This document shows positions 33,678 to 41,137 of a stretch of 64,000 bases of DNA, in pieces; the first letter of the stretch is position 1, and every line of letters begins with the position of its first letter. Source of the stretch: Methylobacter sp. (GTDB taxonomy: Bacteria > Pseudomonadota > Gammaproteobacteria > Methylococcales > Methylomonadaceae). The notes under the pieces are model-generated. The model saw only the letters and a list, made by a program, of their open reading frames with translations, searched no databases and was not told the origin of the DNA. Position numbers and translations under genes: made by a program. The stretch is from assembly GCA_023229605.1 (NCBI GenBank), contig JALNYY010000006.1, forward strand, positions 4,119 through 68,118, given 5' to 3'.

Positions 33678-34580
33678 TTACTGGAGATTAAGTTCTTTAG
33701 CCGCAACCAGCAGCTCTTCGATAAAGTGCTGCGTGTATAAGGGCAGGTAGTTGTTTTTCAGATAGGCGATCTTGGTTCTTGAGCTGGGGATAAGATGCGA
33801 TAAATCCCGCGCAACCAGATCCTGGTCCATCGCCGGGTCATAAGCCATACCGGCGATAATGCCGACGCCCATGCCCAGCCGGACATAGGTCTTGATCACA
33901 TCGGTGTCGGCGGCGGCCAGGATAATATCCAGCGCCATATCGGTGTTTTTAAATGCGGTCTCGATATTTGAGCGCCCGGTAAAACCGAAGCTGTAGGTGA
34001 GTATGGGGAAGGAGGCCAGTCGTTCAAGGGAAATTTCACCCTCGCTCAACGGATGATTTTTTGGCGCCACCGCCGCATGATGCCATTCATAGCAGGGTTT
34101 GACGACCAAGTCGTTGTCTTCGCCGACTTTCTCTGTGCAGACGGCAATATCGGCTTTATGGGTGTGCAGTTTATTAATCAGTTGTTCGGGCGACGCTTCA
34201 ACCATATAAATCCTGACGCCCGGATATTTCTCCCTAAAGCGAAGGATAGGTTTCGGCAGAAAATACTTGGCTTGGGTGTGCGTGGTCGCAATATGCAGAA
34301 CACCCTGGCTGCTGTCGATATAGTCGGCCGCTATGGTCTGGATATTTTTTTTTGCCATGTTGATGGTCGCGACTTCTTCCATGATGCGCCGCCCCAAAGA
34401 GGTTAAGCCTATCAATTTCTTGCCCTGTCGCTCATATAACGGCGAACCCAATTCCTCCTCAAAAAGCTGCAACTGCCGGCTGACCGCCGATTGTACGATA
34501 TGCATTTTTTCCGCCGCTCTCGAAAGGTTGAAATCGTTTTCCTGAAGGACGCGCAGCAGTTCAATCTGGCTTAGGTTCAT
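33678..34580 (-). CDS. cysB: CysB-type LysR transcriptional regulator
   Basis: 300 residues. N-terminal winged helix with NLSRAAEKMHIVQSAVSRQLQLFEEELG (about 18-45), then an effector domain with ATTHTQAKYFLP (about 98-109), the CysB-specific loop that binds sulfate or acetylserine-type ligands. The family activates sulfate uptake and cysteine synthesis genes, typically with N-acetylserine or O-acetylserine as inducer. It directly follows cysA on the same strand and is the only LysR-type regulator in the window with an intact DNA-binding domain. This makes it the best candidate to bind the five 42-bp operators. A half-site ATTATTAGATAGG lies about 20 bp before its own ATG, hinting at autoregulation. 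Confidence 0.93.
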   Translation of the reverse strand: MNLSQIELLRVLQENDFNLSRAAEKMHIVQSAVSRQLQLFEEELGSPLYERQGKKLIGLTSLGRRIMEEVATINMAKKNIQTIAADYIDSSQGVLHIATTHTQAKYFLPKPILRFREKYPGVRIYMVEASPEQLINKLHTHKADIAVCTEKVGEDNDLVVKPCYEWHHAAVAPKNHPLSEGEISLERLASFPILTYSFGFTGRSNIETAFKNTDMALDIILAAADTDVIKTYVRLGMGVGIIAGMAYDPAMDQDLVARDLSHLIPSSRTKIAYLKNNYLPLYTQHFIEELLVAAKELNLQ

Positions 34581-34757
34581 TTGTTGGAGCTTTCCTATCT
34601 AATAATAATTGCACACGGATGAAATGGATTTAAACAGATGCCCGCGGATAAAACTATAAAATTCATAACTATTTCAGCAGCAGATTGTCGGTTTGGTTTC
34701 CAAGCCGGAGCTTGGGAACCGGCGTGAAAAATTCGTATGCTGATTCCGGATAAAAAA

Positions 34758-35789
34758 CTAATGAAACCAATGCGCATGGCGTATCCGCAGATCAACCTTG
34801 TCGCCCCTGTTCAAATGCAAACGCCTGAACTGGTTATTGGGCATTTCCGCATAAACGCTTGCCGCCGAACCGTTCTTGACCAACTCAATGCGGATCAGCG
34901 AGCCCAGATGTTGCCAGTCTTTCAGCGTTACAAACGCATCGGTATCGGCTGTTGCTTTTTCAATGACAATATCGTGCGGCCGGACATGCGCAATCTTGCC
35001 TTGTTGCGCAGCCGATAGCCCTGCCGCTTGCAGCCAATCGGCGTTGTGTTCATCCAGGTCGAACACATTGGTTTGCCCGATAAAGCGGGACACGAAAGCA
35101 TTGGCCGGATTATCGTAAATGTCGCCGGGCGCGCCTTGCTGCTCGATACGCCCGTGATTGAGCACAACAACCTGACTGGCGACTTCCATGGCTTCTTCCT
35201 GGTCGTGGGTGACGAAAATACTGGTGACATTCAGGTCGTGATGCAGGTTGCGCAGCCATTGGCGCAAGTCCTTGCGCACGCCGGCATCCAGCGCGCCGAA
35301 CGGTTCATCCAGCAACAGCACCGAGGGTTCCACGGCCAAGGCGCGCGCCAGCGCGATACGCTGGCGCTGGCCGCCGGAAAGTTGGTCGGGATAGCGGTCA
35401 TGCAGCCAGTCAAGCTGCACCAAGCTCAATAAATCATGCACTTTCTTGCGGATAATCGCTTCTCCCAGGCGCTCGCGGCGAGGCTTGACCCGTAAACCGA
35501 ACGCCACATTTTCGAATACGCTCATATGCCGGAACAAGGCATAATGCTGGAACACAAAACCGATTTGACGGTTCTTGACCGGTTTATCGGTGACCTTGTC
35601 GCCTTTCAAGAAAACATCGCCCCGGTCGGCTTGCTCCAGACCGGCAATGATGCGCAGCAAGGTGGTTTTACCGCAGCCGGAAGGCCCCAGCAAAGCGACC
35701 AATTCGCCTTCGGGAATGTCAAGGTTGATGTTGTCCAGCGCGGTAAACGCGCCGAAATGTTTGCTGATTTGGTTTACGTTAATACTCAT
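34758..35789 (-). CDS. cysA: Sulfate/thiosulfate ABC transporter ATPase CysA
   Basis: 343 residues. ABC ATPase domain with Walker A GPSGCGKT (35-42), signature LSGGQRQRIALARAL, Walker B VLLLDEPFGALD and switch THDQEEA. A C-terminal TOBE-like regulatory domain follows (about 250-343). It energises sulfate import by CysT/CysW with the periplasmic binding protein. Last permease gene of the sbp-cysT-cysW-cysA series; a 23-bp-armed palindrome sits in the 197-bp gap before it. Confidence 0.96.
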   Translation of the reverse strand: MSINVNQISKHFGAFTALDNINLDIPEGELVALLGPSGCGKTTLLRIIAGLEQADRGDVFLKGDKVTDKPVKNRQIGFVFQHYALFRHMSVFENVAFGLRVKPRRERLGEAIIRKKVHDLLSLVQLDWLHDRYPDQLSGGQRQRIALARALAVEPSVLLLDEPFGALDAGVRKDLRQWLRNLHHDLNVTSIFVTHDQEEAMEVASQVVVLNHGRIEQQGAPGDIYDNPANAFVSRFIGQTNVFDLDEHNADWLQAAGLSAAQQGKIAHVRPHDIVIEKATADTDAFVTLKDWQHLGSLIRIELVKNGSAASVYAEMPNNQFRRLHLNRGDKVDLRIRHAHWFH

Positions 35790-35864
35790 GATGGATTCCT
35801 AATATAAATCTTTAAATAGGTATTTATGACGGTGAGACCATTAAGTTAAGCTCATCGGTACTCC

Positions 35865-35946
35865 GTAGGAGCGGGCCGCGCCCGCGACATTTGAGCTGCG
35901 GCTATAGCATTGTCGCGCCTGTATCGCGGGCGCGGCCCGCTCCTAC
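35865..35946. repeat. REP-like palindrome between cysW and cysA
   Basis: Arms 35865-35887 and 35924-35946 are perfect 23-bp inverted repeats (core GCGGGCCGCGCCCGCGA) around a 36-bp loop. This strong GC hairpin lies within the sulfate operon and probably stabilises or attenuates the transcript between cysW and cysA. This type of 'gtaggagcgggc' repeat is common in many proteobacterial genomes. Confidence 0.85.
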
Positions 35947-35986
35947 AACGAGTAATGATGCAGCGCATAGGAACGATGAAAAATGC

Positions 35987-36874
35987 TTAGTGCAGTTCAA
36001 CCGCTTGACGGCTCGCTTTTAGCTCCTGTTTTTGCTTCCATTCCAGGACGGTCTTGAACACCAGCGTCACCACGGCCAATGCCGCCAGCACGGACGCCCC
36101 GGCGAAGGAGCCGACGAAATCGTATTCGTTGTAACTGACTTCGACATGCAGCGGCAGCGAGTTGGTGAGTCCGCGGATATGGCCGGACACCACCGAAACC
36201 GCGCCGAACTCGCCCATCGCCCTGGCGTTGCACAGCAATACGCCGTTCAGTAGACCCCATTTGATATTCGGCATAGTGACTTTGAAAAAGGTTTGCCAGC
36301 CGTTCGCACCCAGCGATAAGGCAGCTTCCTCTTCTTCATGGCCGATTTCCTGCATCAGCGGAATCAACTCGCGGGCGACGAACGGGAAGGTCACGAACAG
36401 GGTCGCCAGGATTATTCCCGGCACCGCGAAAATGATCTTGATGTCATGCTCGGAGCACCACGGCCCCAACCAGCCTTGGGCGCCGAAAATCAGCACATAG
36501 ATCAAACCGGCAATCACCGGCGACACCGAAAACGGCAGATCGATCAGGGTAATCAGCAGGCTTTTGCCTCGAAACTCAAAACGCGTTATCGCCCAGGCGG
36601 CGCTAACGCCGAACACGGCGGTCAAAGGCACGGTGACCAGTGCAATCAGCAGCGTCAGCCGCATCGCCGCCAACGCGTCGGGATGGGTCAGGCTGGCGGC
36701 ATAGGCCGTCCAGCCCTTGGCAAAAGCTTGAATCAGTACGGTTGCCAGCGGCAACACCAGAAACAACCCGATAATGCCCAGCGTGAGTCCGATCAGGGCA
36801 TACCGAACCCAGCCGGGGTCCGACAGCGCGAGCTTTTTTGAGGCAATAAAAGAGTTGGCGGAAACGGCATTCAT
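35987..36874 (-). CDS. cysW: Sulfate ABC transporter permease CysW
   Basis: 295-residue inner-membrane permease with about six helices. The EAA-type loop that docks to CysA is visible as ELIPLMQEIGHEEEEAALSLGANGWQTFFKVTMPNI (here split by position: about residues 180-215). LLNGVLLCNARAMGEFGAVSVVSG is the CysW-specific stretch behind it. Pairs with CysT to form the sulfate channel; the genes are 10 bp apart. Confidence 0.95.
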   Translation of the reverse strand: MNAVSANSFIASKKLALSDPGWVRYALIGLTLGIIGLFLVLPLATVLIQAFAKGWTAYAASLTHPDALAAMRLTLLIALVTVPLTAVFGVSAAWAITRFEFRGKSLLITLIDLPFSVSPVIAGLIYVLIFGAQGWLGPWCSEHDIKIIFAVPGIILATLFVTFPFVARELIPLMQEIGHEEEEAALSLGANGWQTFFKVTMPNIKWGLLNGVLLCNARAMGEFGAVSVVSGHIRGLTNSLPLHVEVSYNEYDFVGSFAGASVLAALAVVTLVFKTVLEWKQKQELKASRQAVELH

Positions 36875-36884
36875 CAGGCATTCC

Positions 36885-37712
36885 TCACAGTTGTCCCGAG
36901 CGGCGGCGTACCCACCATTGCAGCCCGTTTATCAGCAGCAGCAACAGAAACGACAGGATCAGCATGGTCAAGCCAATCGCGGTTGCCCCGGCGTAATCGT
37001 ATTGTTCCAGTTTGGTGATGATCAACAGCGGCACGATTTCGGAGATATACGGCATATTGCCGGCAATGAAGATCACCGAGCCGTATTCGCCGACGCCGCG
37101 CGCAAAAGCCAGCGCAACGCCGGTAATCGTGGCGGGCAGGATATTGGGCAGAATCACTTTAACGAACGCCTGCAGTCGGGTGGCGCCGAGACTGGCGGCT
37201 GCTTCCTCCATCGCGGTGTCGAATTCCTGCAACACCGGTTCGATGGTGCGCACCACAAACGGCAAGCCGATAAAGATCAAGGCAAAGACGATGCCCAGCG
37301 GCTTGTAGGCGATTTGCACGCCGATACTCTCCATGACCAGCTTGCCGATCCAGCCGCGAGGTTCGTAGATCGCGGCCAGCACGATGCCGGCCACGGCGGT
37401 CGGCAACGCGAACGGCAGATCGATCAAAGCATCGAACAGGCGTTTGCCGGGAAACGTATAGCGCGCCAGCGACCAGGCGATGATAAAGCCGAACACCCCG
37501 GCAACAATAGCGGCAAGCAGCGCCGCACCGAAACTGGTGCGGAACGAGGCCAGCACGCGCGGGTTGGTCAGTATCGCCCAGTACTCGGCAAAGCTGAGCT
37601 GCAAGGTTTTCAGCAGCATCGCGCTGAGCGGTATCAGAACGATCAATGCCAGATAAACCAGGGTAAATCCGATCGCCGGGCGGAATCCCGGCATAATGTT
37701 GCTTTGCGGCAT
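36885..37712 (-). CDS. cysT: Sulfate ABC transporter permease CysT (CysU)
   Basis: 275 residues, about six membrane helices. MPGFRPAIGFTLVYLALIV starts the protein near residue 7. The docking loop EEAAASLGATRLQAFVKVILPNI precedes GVALAFARGVGEYGSVIFIAGN, the matching stretch to CysW. Forms the membrane channel with CysW. Separated from sbp by 11 bp, so co-transcribed and probably co-translated. Confidence 0.95.
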   Translation of the reverse strand: MPQSNIMPGFRPAIGFTLVYLALIVLIPLSAMLLKTLQLSFAEYWAILTNPRVLASFRTSFGAALLAAIVAGVFGFIIAWSLARYTFPGKRLFDALIDLPFALPTAVAGIVLAAIYEPRGWIGKLVMESIGVQIAYKPLGIVFALIFIGLPFVVRTIEPVLQEFDTAMEEAAASLGATRLQAFVKVILPNILPATITGVALAFARGVGEYGSVIFIAGNMPYISEIVPLLIITKLEQYDYAGATAIGLTMLILSFLLLLLINGLQWWVRRRSGQL

Positions 37713-37723
37713 GTTAATAACCT

Positions 37724-38728
37724 TTATGGTGCGTAGATTTGATCGAAATAACCGCCGTCCTCGAAATGCTCTTTCTGCGCCTTATGCCAGCCGCCGAATT
37801 TTTCATTGACGGTGAACAGCTCCAGTTTCGGAAAGCGTTTCAAATCTTCAGGATCGGCAAATTCGGGATGTGCAGGACGGTAAAAATGCTTCGCCGCCAG
37901 TTTTTGCCCGACCGGGGTATACAGGTATTGCAGGTAGGCTTCGGCCAAATCCCGTGTGCCGTGCTTATCAACGATTTTGTCCAGCCATGCCACCGGCGTT
38001 TCCGCCTTGATGCTGACCGGAGGCACGATAATGTCCAACTCGCCTTCGCCCAGTTCGCCAATCGCCAAAAACGCTTCGTTTTCCCAGGTAATCAGCACAT
38101 CGCCGATACCGCGCTGGATAAAGGTCGTCGTGGAGCCGCGCGCGCCGGAATCCAGTACCGGCACATTCTTGTACAGCTTCTTGATAAAATCCCTGGCGGC
38201 ATCCTTGCTGCCGTAACTCTTTTCCGCAAACGCCCAGGCGGCCAAGTAGTTGTAGCGCGCGCCGCCGGATGTCTTGGGATTGGGGGTGATCACCGAAACG
38301 CCCTCTTTGACCAAGTCGTCCCAGTTTTTAATACCCTTGGGATTGCCCTTGCGCACCAAAAATACAATGGTCGAGGTGTAGGGCAAACTGTTGTCCGGCA
38401 AACGGGCCTGCCAATCCTTAGGCAGTAAACCGGTTTTTTCGGAGATTTTATCGATGTCGTAAGACAACGCCAAAGTCAGCACATCGGCCTCCAAACCGTC
38501 GATGACCGCCCTGGTCTGCTTGCCGGCTCCGCCGTGGGATTGCTGGACATCGACATCCTCTCCGGTTTTTTCTTTCCAGTATTTAATGAACGCTTTGTTG
38601 AAGTCCTGGTAAAGCTCCCGTGTCGGATCGTAGGACACGTTGAGCAGGGTTCTGTCCGCCAAAGCCGCGCCGCTTAGCAGCAAGGCCAGGGCAAAGGATA
38701 CCGGTTTTAATGATTTGATGATTTTCAT
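37724..38728 (-). CDS. sbp: Periplasmic sulfate-binding protein
   Basis: 334 residues with a signal peptide (1-24, ending AALA). LNVSYDPTRELYQDFNKAF, SHGGAGKQTRAV and DSGARGSTTTFIQRGIGDVLITWENE are the conserved sulfate-contacting loops of the Sbp/CysP family. It delivers sulfate (CysP homologues also thiosulfate) to CysTWA. AAGGAGA precedes the ATG. Site D of the 42-bp operator ends about 106 bp upstream, with a TAGCAT -10 candidate at the conserved spacing. First gene of the sulfate uptake operon sbp-cysT-cysW-cysA(-cysB). Sbp and CysP cannot be separated by eye. Confidence 0.94.
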   Translation of the reverse strand: MKIIKSLKPVSFALALLLSGAALADRTLLNVSYDPTRELYQDFNKAFIKYWKEKTGEDVDVQQSHGGAGKQTRAVIDGLEADVLTLALSYDIDKISEKTGLLPKDWQARLPDNSLPYTSTIVFLVRKGNPKGIKNWDDLVKEGVSVITPNPKTSGGARYNYLAAWAFAEKSYGSKDAARDFIKKLYKNVPVLDSGARGSTTTFIQRGIGDVLITWENEAFLAIGELGEGELDIIVPPVSIKAETPVAWLDKIVDKHGTRDLAEAYLQYLYTPVGQKLAAKHFYRPAHPEFADPEDLKRFPKLELFTVNEKFGGWHKAQKEHFEDGGYFDQIYAP

Positions 38729-38834
38729 GATTTCTCCTTACAGGAAAGTGTTTTATTTGCTTTGCCGCATCGTGTTAACAAATGTCCAGTCCGATTAAGA
38801 CGTGATCATGCTAAACAAATTAATTGGCCGACAA

Positions 38835-38876
38835 AAACGATATATTTAGATTTTAATATCTCTAAATTAGATATAT
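38835..38876 (-). promoter_or_regulatory. Site D of the 42-bp operator, promoter for sbp-cysTWA
   Basis: Fourth match, on the plus strand, all invariant blocks present. Read toward sbp, TAGCAT (38808-38813) lies exactly 24 bp beyond the CG of the motif edge. Transcription would start near 38800, about 70 nt before the ATG. Its position at a textbook CysB-dependent operon is the strongest reason to link the motif to sulfur control. Confidence 0.8.
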
Positions 38877-38944
38877 AGCCATTCAGCAACCCCGTAACAG
38901 CCTTGCCTGTCCATTACCTCGCCCAGTTGTTGACCGGGTTGGAT

Positions 38945-40441
38945 TTAGAACCTGAATTCGGTCTGCGCAAAAAAATAATCGGTGTCCTTTTGTCCGTCTT
39001 GAGGAAGTCCGCCTCGATTCGGCAATGCCGCCAGGCGGTCGAAATAATCGCCTTTGAACCAGTGCGAATAGCCCGTGGAGAGTATTAGATTGGAACCGAA
39101 TTTGTATTCGCCGACCAGTTCAACATCATGCCCCAGCCAGCGTCCGGCTCTGCCGGTGCTATCCTGCAAATTGTTGCCTGTGGATGCCGATCCGTCAAAA
39201 GCGTCTTTTGCCTGGGCCAGCCAATTGGCATGATGCTTGAAATAGACCTTTACATTATCCTTGGGTTTTACGGTTATCCGCCAACCGGCCGATTCGAGGT
39301 TGGACTGGCCGAAGGGGCCGTACAGGCTGGTCTGCATCAGATCCGGGCGGCGCAACCCGTACAATTTGTCGAAAGTATGGCTTGCGCTGCCGTTTGGATT
39401 GCTGGTGCCGCTGGCGTAGACATATTCCCCGAGCAATTGGGGAATCCAGGGCGCATTGAAGGTGTAGCCGACTTTTGCGAAGCTCATGTAAGCGAAATGA
39501 TTTTTCCCACGCCGCTCGCCGGTTTGCACAGCGCTTTCAAGATCGTAATCGAAAGCCCCGAATTGGCCGTGCTCGAATTTATCTTTTTGGCTGACTGCTT
39601 TTTGATAGGCATGCGCGCCGAAAGTTGAAAAATTACGGTCGCGGGCAGCACTCGGGTCCTTGTTGTCGCTGATGCCGAGATAATAAGCCTCTCCGCTTAA
39701 CCATTTCAATTGGGTGGATTCAAACGCCGCCCCCCAGAACAGGGTTTGCTTACTGCTTTCATCAAGCGTAGTCGGGTTAACAATGACCGGCGACGTTAAA
39801 AAAGTCCGCACCCTCCAGTCCAGGCCGTTACCGAGCGCCAAATGCCCGCCGTCGAAATTGTTGGTGGTGTTGGGGAAGTTGTTGCGGCCAACCAGGCGCC
39901 CCTCGCCCAGTTCCATGGTAATGCGGCCGACATGCAGATCGGTTCTAAGGCCGGTGTCGAATACATTTTTAAAAGTGGCCGATCCGAATAGCTGCAAAAT
40001 ATCGAATTTATTTTCCATCCTGCCGGTAAAATCGCCGGGCTCGTTGAAATGCGTGCGCGAGTCCTGGCCTTCGAACATCAGCCAGAACGGCCCATGGTTA
40101 ACGCCCAAATGAATGCGTGACTGCAAGGGCAGCTGAGTGTTGTCCGCGTCGCGTTGCCCGGTCCGCCAATTGTTGGAGACCGATTCAAAGCGGGTGCGCT
40201 GGCTCAGGCTGAACTCGACCCAATCCGGCAAATTGAGCGCCGCTTTGGCCAGCCGGTTCCATTTTATACGGTTGGGCCGGATTAGTGCCTCGTCGGGCAG
40301 CTCTTTCCATTTCTTGGAATAATAAGCCTGTTCGGCGCGCCGGTAAGCCGATTCGATAATCGCGTCTTCCGCCGCCTGCGCCTGTTGCCCGATAAGACCT
40401 ATGGCCGCCAAGGCCAGCGTGGATCGTTTAACAATTCCCAT
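38945..40441 (-). CDS. Outer-membrane porin of the alginate-export type
   Basis: 498 residues: signal peptide (1-23, ending QAQA), then an outer-membrane beta-barrel ending in the typical aromatic C-terminus TDYFFAQTEFRF. Internal features include HLGVNHGPFWLMFEGQDSRTHF and RITMELGEGRLVGRNNFPNT, as in the alginate export (AlgE-like) porin domain. Despite the family name, members in sulfur and aromatic-compound clusters probably take up anions. It lies between oscA and sbp on the same strand, 101 bp behind oscA, so it may share the site E promoter and let sulfate or sulfonates cross the outer membrane. Substrate is inferred from context. Confidence 0.88.
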   Translation of the reverse strand: MGIVKRSTLALAAIGLIGQQAQAAEDAIIESAYRRAEQAYYSKKWKELPDEALIRPNRIKWNRLAKAALNLPDWVEFSLSQRTRFESVSNNWRTGQRDADNTQLPLQSRIHLGVNHGPFWLMFEGQDSRTHFNEPGDFTGRMENKFDILQLFGSATFKNVFDTGLRTDLHVGRITMELGEGRLVGRNNFPNTTNNFDGGHLALGNGLDWRVRTFLTSPVIVNPTTLDESSKQTLFWGAAFESTQLKWLSGEAYYLGISDNKDPSAARDRNFSTFGAHAYQKAVSQKDKFEHGQFGAFDYDLESAVQTGERRGKNHFAYMSFAKVGYTFNAPWIPQLLGEYVYASGTSNPNGSASHTFDKLYGLRRPDLMQTSLYGPFGQSNLESAGWRITVKPKDNVKVYFKHHANWLAQAKDAFDGSASTGNNLQDSTGRAGRWLGHDVELVGEYKFGSNLILSTGYSHWFKGDYFDRLAALPNRGGLPQDGQKDTDYFFAQTEFRF

Positions 40442-40541
40442 AATTCATTTACCTCTAAAAACAGCAACTTCCGGTGTTCCGGCCAGCCTGCTATGCTGCA
40501 TAGTATTTTGATCGCCGCTTTTTTACGGTAGACGTATGTAA

Positions 40542-40715
40542 TTATTTTTTATTATCAAAGCGTAATTTTTCCTTACGCTCGATTTGCACGACTTTGCTGT
40601 CGTGAATGACAATCTCAATCGAACCGAACTTAATCTCCTGTAAAATTTCGGCAATCCGGTTTGCGATTTCGGTTGGTAGCGGTTCTCTTTGTATTTTTTC
40701 CAATTTAAGCGCCAT
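40542..40715 (-). CDS. oscA: Sulfur-starvation protein OscA (YezD/DUF2292)
   Basis: 57 residues from the ATG at 40715 (MALKLEK), with AGGAG seven bases upstream; the longer open frame to 40787 has no such site and overlaps the promoter. The centre, EIQFGSIEIVIHDSKVVQIER-like (here EIKFGSIEIVIHDS then KVVQIERKEK), is the hallmark of the YezD/OscA family. In Pseudomonas oscA precedes the sulfate permease genes and is induced by sulfur starvation and chromate. Same synteny here, with a porin in between. Preceded by operator site E. Molecular function unknown. Confidence 0.9.
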   Translation of the reverse strand: MALKLEKIQREPLPTEIANRIAEILQEIKFGSIEIVIHDSKVVQIERKEKLRFDNKK

Positions 40716-40797
40716 GAAAATGCTCCTGAACAATACTTGAAAGTAAAACGTATCGATTACGTTGGAGGAAAGCTTAAAGAGAGTCATCTATTTAATA

Positions 40798-40839
40798 AAA
40801 CGACAATATTAGATGTGTATATCCAATTAAAAGATATAT
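40798..40839 (-). promoter_or_regulatory. Site E of the 42-bp operator, promoter for oscA
   Basis: Fifth match, on the plus strand. All three invariant blocks are present. Toward oscA the hexamer TAAGCT (40771-40776) sits exactly 24 bp past the CG of the motif edge, identical in sequence and spacing to site B. Start about 40764, giving a 50-nt leader. It lies in the 422-bp region divergent from baeS. Confidence 0.78.
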
Positions 40840-41137
40840 TGTCTGTGTTGCATGCGGATCGGATTTGGATCAACATCAAGCGCAGGTGCGTTAAAATCTT
40901 CCTTATTTCTTACACAATCATGTCAAATTGCTTGCACATTTCATTGTTACACTGGCAACCAGCAATCCAGAGCGCCGTTGATCAACGCGGTGCAAGCAAT
41001 CGGTCAGTCACATTCAAAATGATAATTCATTCCTCCCCGGTCATTGACTTAACCCCTAACGCCGTATTTGCTGATGCGGGCAATGTTTCGGCGATTGTCC
41101 TTGCGGCCGGCGGCGGCAACCAGCCAGGGGCGGTTTA

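Noticed and set aside
34595..34625. Full 42-bp operator upstream of cysB
   Set aside because: Only an ATTATTAGATAGG half-site is present; the other invariant blocks are absent, so it is mentioned only as a hint of autoregulation.
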